This document shows, one piece after another, positions 15,281-23,579 of a stretch of DNA of 64,000 nt. The position numbers were made by a program, and so were the translations under genes. This stretch comes from Streptomyces barkulensis (lineage in GTDB: Bacteria > Actinomycetota > Actinomycetes > Streptomycetales > Streptomycetaceae). The stretch lies in NCBI RefSeq assembly GCF_002843305.1, contig NZ_PGSG01000087.1, positions 1 through 64,000 on the forward strand, written 5' to 3'. The stretch's first letter is position 1, and every line of letters starts with the position of its first letter. The notes under the pieces were generated by a model that searched no databases, was not told the origin of the DNA, and saw only the letters and a program-made list of their open reading frames with translations.

Positions 15281-16264
15281 GTGAGTGACCAGGGACCGCA
15301 CTTCGATCCGTACGGAACGCCCGCGGACCCGGACCCCGACTGGTACCGCACCGGTGTCCATCCGGACTTCGATCCGTGGTTCGTGCCGGAGCAGAGGGCC
15401 CCCGCCCCGCCCGACGTGGACGTCCTCGACCCGTCCTGGGACTTCGAGGCCGAACTCGCCAAGCTGCTGCGGGACTCCGGTCACACACCGCACCGGCCCC
15501 ACGGCAGGGAGCACAATCAGCCCCATGCCCGGCCCCGCTCCCCCGAACACCACGGGGGCGCGGCGCACACCGGGCCTGAACCGTCCGCGGAGGACGAGAC
15601 CACCCGGGTGCTGCGCCGCTTCGACGCCGGGGACACGGGAGAGCCGGGCCACTCCGGCGGCAGCGCCGCTCCCGCCCGCCGGGCGGGGCGCTCGGCCGCC
15701 GAACGCCGTCACCGCCGCAGGCGCCGGACGCCGCACCGGCCGGAGCTGTCGCTGCTGCATGTGTTCAGCTACGCCGTGGCGGCACTGACCGCCGGCATCG
15801 TGGCGATGGTCAGCGTGCTGGGCGGACTGGTCTCCTACGACCCCCTGCGCCTGCTGGCCGGGCCCACCGTGCCCGCCGACCTGGCGCGGTGGTGGCCCCT
15901 GCTGATCTACGGACCCTGGCTCACCGGCTCCCTGTCGATTCTGCGCGCCACCGTGCTGCGGCGCCGGGTCCGGCACTCCTGGGCGGTGGTGATCCTCTTC
16001 TCGGCCGTGGCGGTGGCCCTGTGCGTGGCCCATGCCCCCAAGACCCTGACCGGGGTGGCGGCCGCGGGCCTCCCCCCGATCACCGCCCTGGCCTGCTTCC
16101 ACCAGCTGGTGGGGCAGATCACCCTCACCCAGCCCCGGCACGCCCTGCCCCGCCGGCCCGCGCCGCTGCCGCAGCGTGGCCCGCTTCCCCGAAGGCGGAC
16201 CACGTACCGCGTGGCCGGTCCGGGGCGCCCCTCCGGGGAGGGGCGCCCCGGGCGAAGCGGCTGA
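15281..16264 (+). CDS. DUF2637-type membrane protein
   Basis: A 327-residue protein with GTG start. Residues 1-150 are hydrophilic and probably disordered (HFDPYGTPADPDPDWYRTG, later WDFEAELAKLLRDSG, His/Arg-rich). From about 158 there are four transmembrane segments beginning HVFSYAVAALTAGIVAMVSV, the layout of DUF2637 proteins in Streptomyces, some of which are linked to plasmid spread or to SpdB-like functions. Here it is a single chromosomal gene ending at a strong bidirectional terminator; its role is unknown. Confidence 0.75.
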   Translation: MSDQGPHFDPYGTPADPDPDWYRTGVHPDFDPWFVPEQRAPAPPDVDVLDPSWDFEAELAKLLRDSGHTPHRPHGREHNQPHARPRSPEHHGGAAHTGPEPSAEDETTRVLRRFDAGDTGEPGHSGGSAAPARRAGRSAAERRHRRRRRTPHRPELSLLHVFSYAVAALTAGIVAMVSVLGGLVSYDPLRLLAGPTVPADLARWWPLLIYGPWLTGSLSILRATVLRRRVRHSWAVVILFSAVAVALCVAHAPKTLTGVAAAGLPPITALACFHQLVGQITLTQPRHALPRRPAPLPQRGPLPRRRTTYRVAGPGRPSGEGRPGRSG

Positions 16265-16278
16265 CGGACGCGGGAACG

Positions 16279-16319
16279 GAGCCTGCCGGACGGCCCTTGA
16301 GGGGCCGTCCGGCAGGCTC
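16279..16319. terminator. Bidirectional terminator, 18-bp stem
   Basis: 16279-16296 pairs perfectly with 16302-16319 (GAGCCTGCCGGACGGCCC) around a 5-nt loop, between convergent genes. Confidence 0.9.
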
Positions 16320-16342
16320 TCGTCATGGTGCGGCGCCGCTCC

Positions 16343-19300
16343 TCAGCGGCCGGCCCGACGGCTCTCCGGCGGCCCCAGGTAGCTCGGCCGCAGACCGCCG
16401 GTGTCCACGACGATCCGGTGCACGATGACCGTCGGGTCGACCATCCACAGCTTCAGGACGTGGACGCCCGGCCGGCCGACCGTGTGCCGGGTGACGGTGC
16501 GGTTGACGTTGTCGGAGGTGTTCCTCGCCCACCGCCTGTTCATGTAGGTGTCGTCGGCGCCGGTGGCGGTGGTGACGTTCACCGTCCGCGGTTCGGCGTC
16601 GTCGATCGAGACGGCGTACCGCAGGCCTTCCGTCGGCAGGACGTTGTTGCGCGGCGACAGATACACCCATACGTCGACCTCGCCGGCCGTGGTGAGCGTC
16701 ATCTCGTACTCCAGGCGCGGCCCGCGGCCGCCGGGTTCCCGGCTGGGAGCGGTGACGGGGTAGGGCTCCATCCCGTCCTCCGCCCGCCCGATGTCCGGAA
16801 GGCGCTTCCAGCGGATGCCCGCGGTCCCGACGGCCCGGGAGCAGTGCGCGGCCTCCATGGAGATGTGCCCGTCCGCCTCGACGAAGCCCCGCGGCCCCCG
16901 CCGCGGCATCCGGTGGTTCTCGACGACGGCCTGGACCTCCACGGTGGCGCCGCCGGGGCCGTGGACGGTGATGGGCACCCTGGTGACGCCCTTGGGAGCC
17001 CTCCTCCAGTCGATCCGCACGGTGGCGCGCACCTGCTCCTCGACCCGCCCGCGCGCACGCCTGATCCGCACCCAGGGCTCGGCCGCGGTGATGCGGTAGT
17101 CGAAGGGCCTGCTGCCGCGGTTGAAGACCTCGATGTACTGCTCGGGGTAGTTCTGGTACGGGCTGAAGGCGGGCAGCACCGCCTCCGCGTCCGCCTCGGG
17201 CCACCACAGGTCGGATCCGTCGATGCCCACGCCCATCTCGGCGCGGTCGGGCAGTTCGATGCGTCTGACCGCCGGGAAGACCTCGTCGGGCAGCGCGACG
17301 TGGTCGGGCGTCTGGGGCTGCTGCCAGGGCGCGTCGGGCCCGTAGCGCTCCACGTCCCCGTAGCCGATCTTCGGCTGGGTCTGGAATCCCTTCCACTTTC
17401 CGCCGGCCAGGATGTTGTTGTAGTAGTCCGACATCGCCCGGTCGTCGGCGAAGCGCTCGTCGGTGAGGTCGGCGTAGCGGTTGGTGGCGGCGCGGCCCTG
17501 CTCGGCGTAGAGGAGGTTGGTGAACTCCGCCTCGCGCAGCTCGTAGAGGTTGGCGGTGGCCTTCACCTGGTAGAGCACGAGCTGGTGGTAGGCGTCCCTG
17601 TCCTCCTCCGGGAGCCTGCGGCCGGTCTTCTCCGCCCGCCCGGCCAGGCGGCGCCACTCCTCGGTGACCCGGGCCGTCTCGCCGTAGTGGTTGAGGTGGT
17701 ACGGGCTGGCCTGGTCGTCGTGGACCACCGCCTCCTCGTCCCTGGACAGGTCCCTGGCCGGGTCCAGGGTGATGCGGCGGTTGAGCAGCTCGGGCTTGCG
17801 GCGGGCCTGCAGGACGCCGTAGGTGTGCAGGATCGAGGCGATCTCGTCGGCGTGCTCGGGGCCGAAGCTCTGCGCGACGTAGCCGCGCCCCCACTCGTGG
17901 AGCCGCTCCAGGGGCCAGCGCTCCGGGGCCCAGGCGTAGTCGAGGAAGAACTGCGTGGGCAGCTCCTCGGCTTTCAGATCGCCCACGTTGACCACCCACA
18001 GGCGGTCCACGCCGTAGGTGTGGGTCAGATGGAGCTGCTCCCAGGTGCTGACGAGGTTGACGGTGTCGACCCACTTGTAGTTGCGGCCGACTCCGACGTA
18101 GTCGAAGTGGTAGTACATGCCGTAGCCGCCGGCGCGCTTCGGCAGCGACTGGTCCGGGAGCTTGCGCATGTTGCCCCAGTTGTCGTCGCAGAAGACGACG
18201 GTGACGTCGTCCGGCGGGCGCAGGCCCTTGTCCCAGTAGCGCTGGACCTCCTTGTAGAGGGTCTGCACCTGCGGGACGCCGGTGACGTCCTGTCTGCCGG
18301 TGACCTCGGCCAGGATCTCGCGCTGGCTGTCGAGGATGGACCGCATCAGGTCGATGCCGTCGCCGTCGGGCAGGCTGACGTCGCCGTTGCCGCGCATGCC
18401 GAGGGTGACCACCCCCTCGAAGTCCTCCTCGGTCATGCGGCGGACGCCGTCGGCCCAGTACGCCTCGATCGCCTGCCGGTTGCGGCGGAAGCTCCACTCT
18501 CCGGTGCCGCCGTAGGGGTCGCTGCCGGGCTCGGTGATGTTGCCCTCGGCGTCGCGTTTCGCGGGGGTGGCGTGGCGGTTCCACTCCTCGATGCCGCGCA
18601 TCATGGGGGCCTCGTGCGAGGTGCCCATCACGATGCCGTACTCCCTGGCGGTGGCGTGGTTGGCCGGGTCGTCCTCGGCGAAGGCCCGGCCCCACACGGC
18701 CGGCCACAGATAGTTGGCCTTGAGACGGAGGAGGGTCTCGAAGACCTTGGCGTAGAACTCCTTGTTGAATCCGTTGGGGAAGCCGGGGGCGTGGCCGGGG
18801 CCGAAGTACTCGGGCGCCCAGGTGCCCAGCGCCGGGTTCTCGTCGTTGATGAAGAAGCCGCGGTACTTCACGGCCGGGGTGCCCTGGGTGTGGCGGCCGG
18901 GCAGCACGTGCAGCTCGTCGTGGCGGCGCGGCGGTACGTCGTCCCAGAAGTGCCAGGGTGAGACGCCCATCTGGCGGGTGGTCTCGTAGATGCCGAAGAT
19001 GGTGCCGCGCTGGTCGCTGCCGGCGATGACGAAGGCGCGGCGCACCCCCGGCACCGGGTTCTCCACCACCTGCTCGACGGTGGTCTCCCACTTCCCCGCG
19101 ATGCCGGAGACGTCCAGCCTGCCGTCCGCGACGAGCCGGTCGATCAGCGGGCTCCTCCCGATGGTGCCGACGATCACGGCCTCGGCGCGCCGCGGCGGGG
19201 CATCAGCCCGTTTGAGGGCCGGCTCGACACCGGTGACGCGCCCGATGTCCTCGCGCAGGTCCTCCGCCGCCCGCAGTACGCCCGGGTGGTCGCCGCCGCT

Positions 19301-19546
19301 GACCACGATCGGCGCGGCGCGGCCGTCCGCGACGAGGGGGAAGCTCCCGGTTCGGCGGGAGAAGGAGATGTAGGCGTCGGAGCCTCCGCGGTGCCTGCCG
19401 CCGCCTCTGTCCCGGTCCGCCGCGGCGGCCGGGGCTGCCGTGGCGGCGGGTACGGCGGTGGCGGCCGCGGTCAGCGGAATCAATTCGAGGAACGTCCGCC
19501 GGCTGGCGTTCCCGGGTGCCTGTGGACCGGTGTCGGGCCTTCTCAT
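16343..19546 (-). CDS. Secreted GH115 family xylan alpha-glucuronidase
   Basis: I start at ATG 19546 (MRRPDTGPQAPGNASRRTF) with GGAG upstream; the Tat-type signal (SRRTFLELIPLTAAATA) then sits at the N-terminus. The mature protein of about 1,020 residues has the GH115 features: KYRGFFINDENPAL, GTSHEAPMMRGIEEWNRH, VVFCDDNWGNMRKLP and YHFDYVGVGRNYKWV. A C-terminal Gly/Asp-rich beta domain ends the protein. GH115 enzymes remove (4-O-methyl-)glucuronic acid from internal xylose residues of glucuronoxylan. It is a single-gene unit ending at the shared terminator; palindromes upstream suggest a sugar-responsive repressor. Confidence 0.93.
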   Translation of the reverse strand: MRRPDTGPQAPGNASRRTFLELIPLTAAATAVPAATAAPAAAADRDRGGGRHRGGSDAYISFSRRTGSFPLVADGRAAPIVVSGGDHPGVLRAAEDLREDIGRVTGVEPALKRADAPPRRAEAVIVGTIGRSPLIDRLVADGRLDVSGIAGKWETTVEQVVENPVPGVRRAFVIAGSDQRGTIFGIYETTRQMGVSPWHFWDDVPPRRHDELHVLPGRHTQGTPAVKYRGFFINDENPALGTWAPEYFGPGHAPGFPNGFNKEFYAKVFETLLRLKANYLWPAVWGRAFAEDDPANHATAREYGIVMGTSHEAPMMRGIEEWNRHATPAKRDAEGNITEPGSDPYGGTGEWSFRRNRQAIEAYWADGVRRMTEEDFEGVVTLGMRGNGDVSLPDGDGIDLMRSILDSQREILAEVTGRQDVTGVPQVQTLYKEVQRYWDKGLRPPDDVTVVFCDDNWGNMRKLPDQSLPKRAGGYGMYYHFDYVGVGRNYKWVDTVNLVSTWEQLHLTHTYGVDRLWVVNVGDLKAEELPTQFFLDYAWAPERWPLERLHEWGRGYVAQSFGPEHADEIASILHTYGVLQARRKPELLNRRITLDPARDLSRDEEAVVHDDQASPYHLNHYGETARVTEEWRRLAGRAEKTGRRLPEEDRDAYHQLVLYQVKATANLYELREAEFTNLLYAEQGRAATNRYADLTDERFADDRAMSDYYNNILAGGKWKGFQTQPKIGYGDVERYGPDAPWQQPQTPDHVALPDEVFPAVRRIELPDRAEMGVGIDGSDLWWPEADAEAVLPAFSPYQNYPEQYIEVFNRGSRPFDYRITAAEPWVRIRRARGRVEEQVRATVRIDWRRAPKGVTRVPITVHGPGGATVEVQAVVENHRMPRRGPRGFVEADGHISMEAAHCSRAVGTAGIRWKRLPDIGRAEDGMEPYPVTAPSREPGGRGPRLEYEMTLTTAGEVDVWVYLSPRNNVLPTEGLRYAVSIDDAEPRTVNVTTATGADDTYMNRRWARNTSDNVNRTVTRHTVGRPGVHVLKLWMVDPTVIVHRIVVDTGGLRPSYLGPPESRRAGR

Positions 19547-19600
19547 TGTTCGATCTCCGCAGGTCATGGACGGGAGAGGACTGGAGGGAAGCGCACACTG

Positions 19601-19616
19601 ATCGTTCCGGAACGAT
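19601..19616. promoter_or_regulatory. Overlapping palindromes upstream of the GH115 gene
   Basis: ATCGTTCCGGAACGAT (19601-19616) is a perfect 16-bp palindrome. Overlapping it, CCGGAACGATTCCGG is a second inverted repeat with a 3-nt centre. Distance to the start codon is 55 nt. Candidate operator for a LacI/GntR-like regulator not encoded nearby. Confidence 0.5.
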
Positions 19617-19729
19617 TCCGGAAATGGAATCACCGAGGCATGCTCCGGTCAAGGCTCTCCACCACGGAACTTCCGCGGTTTACACGGCGGTTGAGGGCGC
19701 AATCCACAAGAAGGGACCGTCCGGCGATC

Positions 19730-19741
19730 CGAAAATTTTCG
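19730..19741. promoter_or_regulatory. AT-rich palindrome CGAAAATTTTCG
   Basis: A perfect 12-bp palindrome with eight A/T bases in a row, rare in this GC-rich DNA, 184 nt before the GH115 start. Next to it (19744-19777) are two copies of a 17-bp direct repeat beginning GCCGTGACGACG. Possible operator; no direct evidence. Confidence 0.35.
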
Positions 19742-19875
19742 CCGCCGTGACGACGCCCCCGCCGTGACGACGCCCCCGCGTGGTGGCGCCTCCCTCGGGC
19801 GGCCGCGCCGCCGCAAGCCCCCTCGGCCGACCGGACCTGCGGAAGCCGGTGGTCCCGAAAGCTCCGGGCCCGCCC

Positions 19876-19931
19876 CGCACCACGGCGGCGGGGCCGTACG
19901 GACGTCCGTACGGCCCCGCCGCCGTGGTGCG
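19876..19931 (-). terminator. 56-bp perfect palindrome, probable terminator
   Basis: All 28 base pairs match around the centre 19903/19904 (GTACGGACGTCCGTAC core). It begins 26 nt after the stop of the DUF4235 gene. A stem this long without a loop is unusual even for Streptomyces terminators. In the 411-nt gap to the next start nothing else but the operator candidates was seen. Confidence 0.75.
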
Positions 19932-19957
19932 CCGCCCTCCGGGGCGGCCGTGCGGGC

Positions 19958-20230
19958 TCAGCCCGGCCAGGTACCCGTCAGCTTGCGGACGGCGACGGCA
20001 CCGCCGCGGTCCACCGCCGCCCTGACCACCGAGAAGATCACGCCCTGGATCGCGGCCGCCAGCAGGATCTCGCCCAGCTTGCGGTCCTCGTCCCCGGGGT
20101 CGGGCGCGTCGTCCTCGTCGCTGATCGCCTTCCACGCCTTCTTGAAGGCGGTGCTCGCGACCAGGCCGCCCAGGGTGCCGAGCGCGAACCCCACGGGCCT
20201 GTACACCAGCTTCTGCTTCCTCTTCTTCAT
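19958..20230 (-). CDS. DUF4235 family membrane-associated protein
   Basis: A 90-residue protein starting MKKRKQKLVYRPVGFALGTL with hydrophobic segments at about 12-28 and 52-70 (EILLAAAIQGVIFSVVRAAV). This is the compact DUF4235 layout common in actinobacteria. Function unknown. A ribosome-binding site (GGAGAG) precedes the ATG. It is downstream of catalase on the same strand with a 114-nt gap. Confidence 0.88.
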   Translation of the reverse strand: MKKRKQKLVYRPVGFALGTLGGLVASTAFKKAWKAISDEDDAPDPGDEDRKLGEILLAAAIQGVIFSVVRAAVDRGGAVAVRKLTGTWPG

Positions 20231-20344
20231 GACCGGTTCTCTCCTACCGGGTCCGCGGGACTGTTCCGGACGCTCCCGCCGCGGGCCGCCCGGGTCTTCC
20301 CACGGCTTCCCCGTACACGCCGCGCCACACCGCGTACGCGCCGG

Positions 20345-21988
20345 TCAACGGGTCACCACATGCCGCTCGTCGGGGACGCAGTGGGTCATCGTCAGACCCT
20401 CGACGTCCCGCGGCGGGTTCTTGCCGAGGTTCGCCAGGCGCTCGCGGTCCTCGTCGGTGAGCTGCTGGTTCGGCAGCGGCTCCAGGCTCGCCACGTCCTG
20501 CGGGGAGATGCCGAGCCCCTCGCCCACCCGCAGTCCGAGGTCGTTCTCCGCGAGGAGCAGGTGCCACACCATCCGTTCCTGGATGTGCCGGGGGCACTGC
20601 CTGAACTGGTCGGTGAAGTTGGCGACCAGGTCGTCGCGCTCCCAGTCCTCCATCAGCAGGTAGCGCTGCCCGGCCTGCAGGTAGTCGTTGGTCCGCGGGA
20701 TGCGGCTGCGGGTCAGCCTGCCGCTGAGCTCCGGCCCCTGCTCGCCGTAGCCCGGCCCCTCCGCCTCCTGGAGCCCGCCGAGGGTGGACGGCTCGTAGTT
20801 GACGTGCCGGTTCTCGCCCCGGGGGTCGACCTCGTAGGCCATGGGGCCGCCGTTCTGGTTGGTGTGGACCGGGGCCTTGGCCCGGTTCACCGGTAGCTGG
20901 AGGTAGTTGGGGCCCACCCGGTAGCGCTGGGTGTCGCTGTAGGAGAAGGTGCGGCCGACCAGCATCTTGTCGTCGGAGAAGTCCAGGCCGTCGACCAGCA
21001 CCCCGGTGCCGAAGGCGATCTGCTCGTTCTGGGTGAAGAAGTCGTCCGGCATCCGGTTGAGGACCATCCGGCCGACCGGCTTGGGCGGGAACTCCTGCTC
21101 GGGCCAGGTCTTGGTGTCGTCCAGCGGGTCGAAGTCCAGCTCCGGGTGCTCGTGGTCCTCCATCATCTGCACCAGGAGTTCCCACTCGGGGTACTCGCCC
21201 CGCTCGACGGCCTCGTACAGGTCCTTGGTGGCGTGGCCGAGGCTGTCGGCCTGGACGTTCGCGGCGTCCTCCTCGGTCATGGAGCGCACGCCCTGCTTGG
21301 GCATCCAGTGGTACTTGACCAGCATGGTGCGGCCGTCGGAGTTCTCCCACTTGTAGGTGTTGACCCCGAAGCCCTGCATGTGCCGGTAGTCGGCGGGGAT
21401 GCCGCGCGGGCTGAAGAGGTTGACCAGCATGTGCATGGACTCGGGCGTCTGCGACATGAAGTCGAAGATCCGCTCGGGCCGCTGCTCGAAGGTCACCGGG
21501 TCGGGCTTGAGGGCGTGGATGACGTCGGGGAACTTGATGGCGTCCCGGATGAAGAAGACGCCCAGGTTGTTGCCGACCAGGTCCCAGTTGCCCTCCTCGG
21601 TGTAGAACTTCACCGCGAAGCCGCGGGGGTCGCGGGCGGTCTCGGCGGAGTCGCGTCCGCCGATGACCGTGGAGAAGCGGACGGCCACGTCGGTGCGCTT
21701 GCCCCGCTCCTGGAACAGCTTGGCGCGGGTGTACTGCGCGATGGGCTCGTCGCCCCAGGAGCCGTACGCCTCGAAGTAGCCGAAGGCCGTCACGCCGCGC
21801 GCGTGCACCACCCGCTCGGGGATGCGCTCCCGGTCGAAGTGGCTGATCTTCTCGAGGAAGTGGTAGTTCTCCAGCGTGGCGGGACCCCGGGCGCCGACCG
21901 TGCGCTGGTTCTGGTTGTCGTGGATCGGGTGGCCCTGCCGGTTCGTGAGCACCGGCCGGTCGTCGCGCTGCCTGGCTGTCTCGGTCAC
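20345..21988 (-). CDS. katA: Monofunctional haem catalase
   Basis: A 547-residue clade-type catalase that splits hydrogen peroxide. The distal-side His62 lies in [14 protein letters not shown], the Asn in [15 protein letters not shown], and the haem-ligand region reads [41 protein letters not shown] is the family signature region (split here). The GTG start has GAAGGAGACC before it. A 10-bp inverted repeat (22015-22024 with 22037-22046) lies in the probable 5' leader. No CatR/Fur regulator gene is adjacent. Confidence 0.96.
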   Translation of the reverse strand: MTETARQRDDRPVLTNRQGHPIHDNQNQRTVGARGPATLENYHFLEKISHFDRERIPERVVHARGVTAFGYFEAYGSWGDEPIAQYTRAKLFQERGKRTDVAVRFSTVIGGRDSAETARDPRGFAVKFYTEEGNWDLVGNNLGVFFIRDAIKFPDVIHALKPDPVTFEQRPERIFDFMSQTPESMHMLVNLFSPRGIPADYRHMQGFGVNTYKWENSDGRTMLVKYHWMPKQGVRSMTEEDAANVQADSLGHATKDLYEAVERGEYPEWELLVQMMEDHEHPELDFDPLDDTKTWPEQEFPPKPVGRMVLNRMPDDFFTQNEQIAFGTGVLVDGLDFSDDKMLVGRTFSYSDTQRYRVGPNYLQLPVNRAKAPVHTNQNGGPMAYEVDPRGENRHVNYEPSTLGGLQEAEGPGYGEQGPELSGRLTRSRIPRTNDYLQAGQRYLLMEDWERDDLVANFTDQFRQCPRHIQERMVWHLLLAENDLGLRVGEGLGISPQDVASLEPLPNQQLTDEDRERLANLGKNPPRDVEGLTMTHCVPDERHVVTR

Positions 21989-22125
21989 GTACTGGTCTCC
22001 TTCGAACGGGGGTTCGCGCGGCGGAGGCGTCCGGAACCGCCGCGCGCGTGTGCCTGTACCCCGATCCGCCCCTTTCGTACCTTCACATCGGCCATCGGTG
22101 CGCCGCGGGGAACGCGCAGACCGAA

Positions 22126-22175
22126 CACGCCGGTTTGCCCTCGCCCCCTGCAGGGGTCAAGGGCAAACCGGCGTG
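22126..22175 (-). terminator. Hairpin with nested palindrome
   Basis: 22126-22141 pairs with 22160-22175 (16 bp). Its loop contains the 12-bp palindrome CCCCTGCAGGGG. It is either a second terminator of the lipoprotein gene or part of the catalase control region. Confidence 0.6.
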
Positions 22176-22179
22176 CGGA

Positions 22180-22214
22180 CGTATGTGCGTGCCGTGTACC
22201 GGCACGCACATACG
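22180..22214 (-). terminator. Terminator hairpin after the lipoprotein gene
   Basis: A 15-bp perfect stem (CGTATGTGCGTGCCG) with the loop TGTAC starts 3 nt after the stop codon. Confidence 0.8.
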
Positions 22215-22217
22215 GAG

Positions 22218-22856
22218 TCAGCGCTCCAGATCGCCACGCATGGCGACGAACAGCTTCCCGGCCTCGTCGAGGGTGCTGTCGGGGAACAGCGCCACCGCGG
22301 CGGTGCTCTCGTCCGCCCAGCCGCAGACCACCTGGCCGTTCTCGGCGAGGGAGGCCATCAGACACTCCACCGAGCCGCCCAGCGGCCCCGGGTCGGCCAC
22401 CGGCCGCGCCAGGGGCTGTCCCAGTTCCGGGTCCCACTCGATGTACTCCAGCATGCCGCGGAAGAGATGCTCGCGGCGCTTGTTCGTGTCCTCGGGGACG
22501 TTGTCGACGCCCTCGAACAGGACCGGGTCGCCGCCGTCCGGGCCGGCGAAGCGGCTGACGACCAGTCGCATGCCGTCCCGCATCTCCCCCGGGTCGACCG
22601 GTACGTCCCCGGCGGCGCCTTCCCCGGTCCGCTTGCGCAGGCCCCCCGCCTCCGCCGCGTCCACCAGGGACCGCTGACCGTCCGGCGCGGCCGGCTGCGA
22701 CGCGCTCGGGGATGCGGCCGCCGACGCGCCCGGGACCGCGGACGCCGGGACGTCGTCCGCCGGCAGGTCCTCCGGCTGACAGGCGGTCAGCGCCGCGACG
22801 GCCGCCGCCGCGACGACCGCTGCCCGGAGCAGCGCTTCTCGTGATGTCCGAAACAC
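22218..22856 (-). CDS. Putative lipoprotein
   Basis: The start is GTG 22856 (MFRTSREALLRAAVVAAAAV) with a GGGGGG stretch before it. The signal peptide ends at the lipobox LTAC, so the protein is probably anchored outside the membrane. A disordered Ala/Ser/Pro spacer (about 28-60) is followed by a compact domain with MRLVVSRFAGPDGGDPVLFE and CLMASLAENGQVVCGWADE, two Cys that could form a disulfide. The end AVALFPDSTLDEAGKLFVAM resembles small Streptomyces lipoproteins of unknown role. Confidence 0.78.
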   Translation of the reverse strand: MFRTSREALLRAAVVAAAAVAALTACQPEDLPADDVPASAVPGASAAASPSASQPAAPDGQRSLVDAAEAGGLRKRTGEGAAGDVPVDPGEMRDGMRLVVSRFAGPDGGDPVLFEGVDNVPEDTNKRREHLFRGMLEYIEWDPELGQPLARPVADPGPLGGSVECLMASLAENGQVVCGWADESTAAVALFPDSTLDEAGKLFVAMRGDLER

Positions 22857-23079
22857 AGTGGTGTACCCCCCTGTCCATGGCCGTCCCTCCGACGGCCGCG
22901 ACCAGTGGACGCGCAGGTGGGCGAGCCCGGTTCCCCCACCCGGGCCGCTGCCGGAGGGGGAGCCGGCGCGCCCCTGAGGCTGGCCCGAAGTCCGCTGTAC
23001 CCGCCGGTCGATCCGGGGTACGCATGACGGGGGGCCACAGAGCGGACGGCCGCTCCCCCGCGTGGAGAGGAGGCGCCCC

Positions 23080-23541
23080 GTGCCCACCGAGACGGACACC
23101 GGCCGGGAGTGCGGCGCCCCGCCCGGCTCCCCGCCGGGCTCCTCGTGTCCCGAGCCGCCCGCGAAGCCACCGGAGCAGGCGCTACAGACGGAGGACGGCC
23201 GGTGCACGTGGGTCGTCGGCGACTGCTGGCTGTGGTGCCTGCGCAGCGGCACGGCGGTGACCTGGCTCGGACCGGTGGTCTCCTGGGGAACCCATGCCCC
23301 GCTGTACGCCTGCGAGGACTGCATCGGCCGGCTGGAGGAGCAGATGGAGAGCCCCTCCCCCGCCGGCCGGGGCTCCGTCTGCTGGCTGTGGTGCGGGCGG
23401 GGCGACGTGCCGCTGAGCCCTCTCGCGGAGGTCGGCTACCGCGGGAGGACGACCGTGTTCTCCGCCTGCGAGGACTGCGTCGCCCGGCTCAAGCAGAGGG
23501 TGCTGGCCGCGGCGATGGTCAAGGACGCGGCCAGCCGCTGA
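23080..23541 (+). CDS. Cys-rich protein with two copies of a CxWxC...CxxC unit
   Basis: GTG 23080 follows GGAGG and gives 153 residues. After a Pro-rich head the protein contains a repeated unit: CWLWCLRSG...YACEDCIGRLEEQM and CWLWCGRGD...SACEDCVARLKQRV. Each has two Cys pairs 25-30 residues apart and ends in an amphipathic helix, like a zinc ribbon/knuckle followed by a helix. The duplication is evident in sequence; metal binding is inference. No family recognised. It ends in a terminator hairpin. Confidence 0.75.
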   Translation: MPTETDTGRECGAPPGSPPGSSCPEPPAKPPEQALQTEDGRCTWVVGDCWLWCLRSGTAVTWLGPVVSWGTHAPLYACEDCIGRLEEQMESPSPAGRGSVCWLWCGRGDVPLSPLAEVGYRGRTTVFSACEDCVARLKQRVLAAAMVKDAASR

Positions 23542-23563
23542 GCCCCGCCCGTGCGGGCGGGGC
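23542..23563. terminator. Terminator between convergent genes
   Basis: GCCCCGCCCG pairs with CGGGCGGGGC across a 2-nt centre, directly after the stop codon. It is followed by a tandem 11-bp repeat TTCAGGCCACG (23568-23589) whose second copy holds the stop codon of the next gene. Confidence 0.75.
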
Positions 23564-23579
23564 CCGGTTCAGGCCACGT

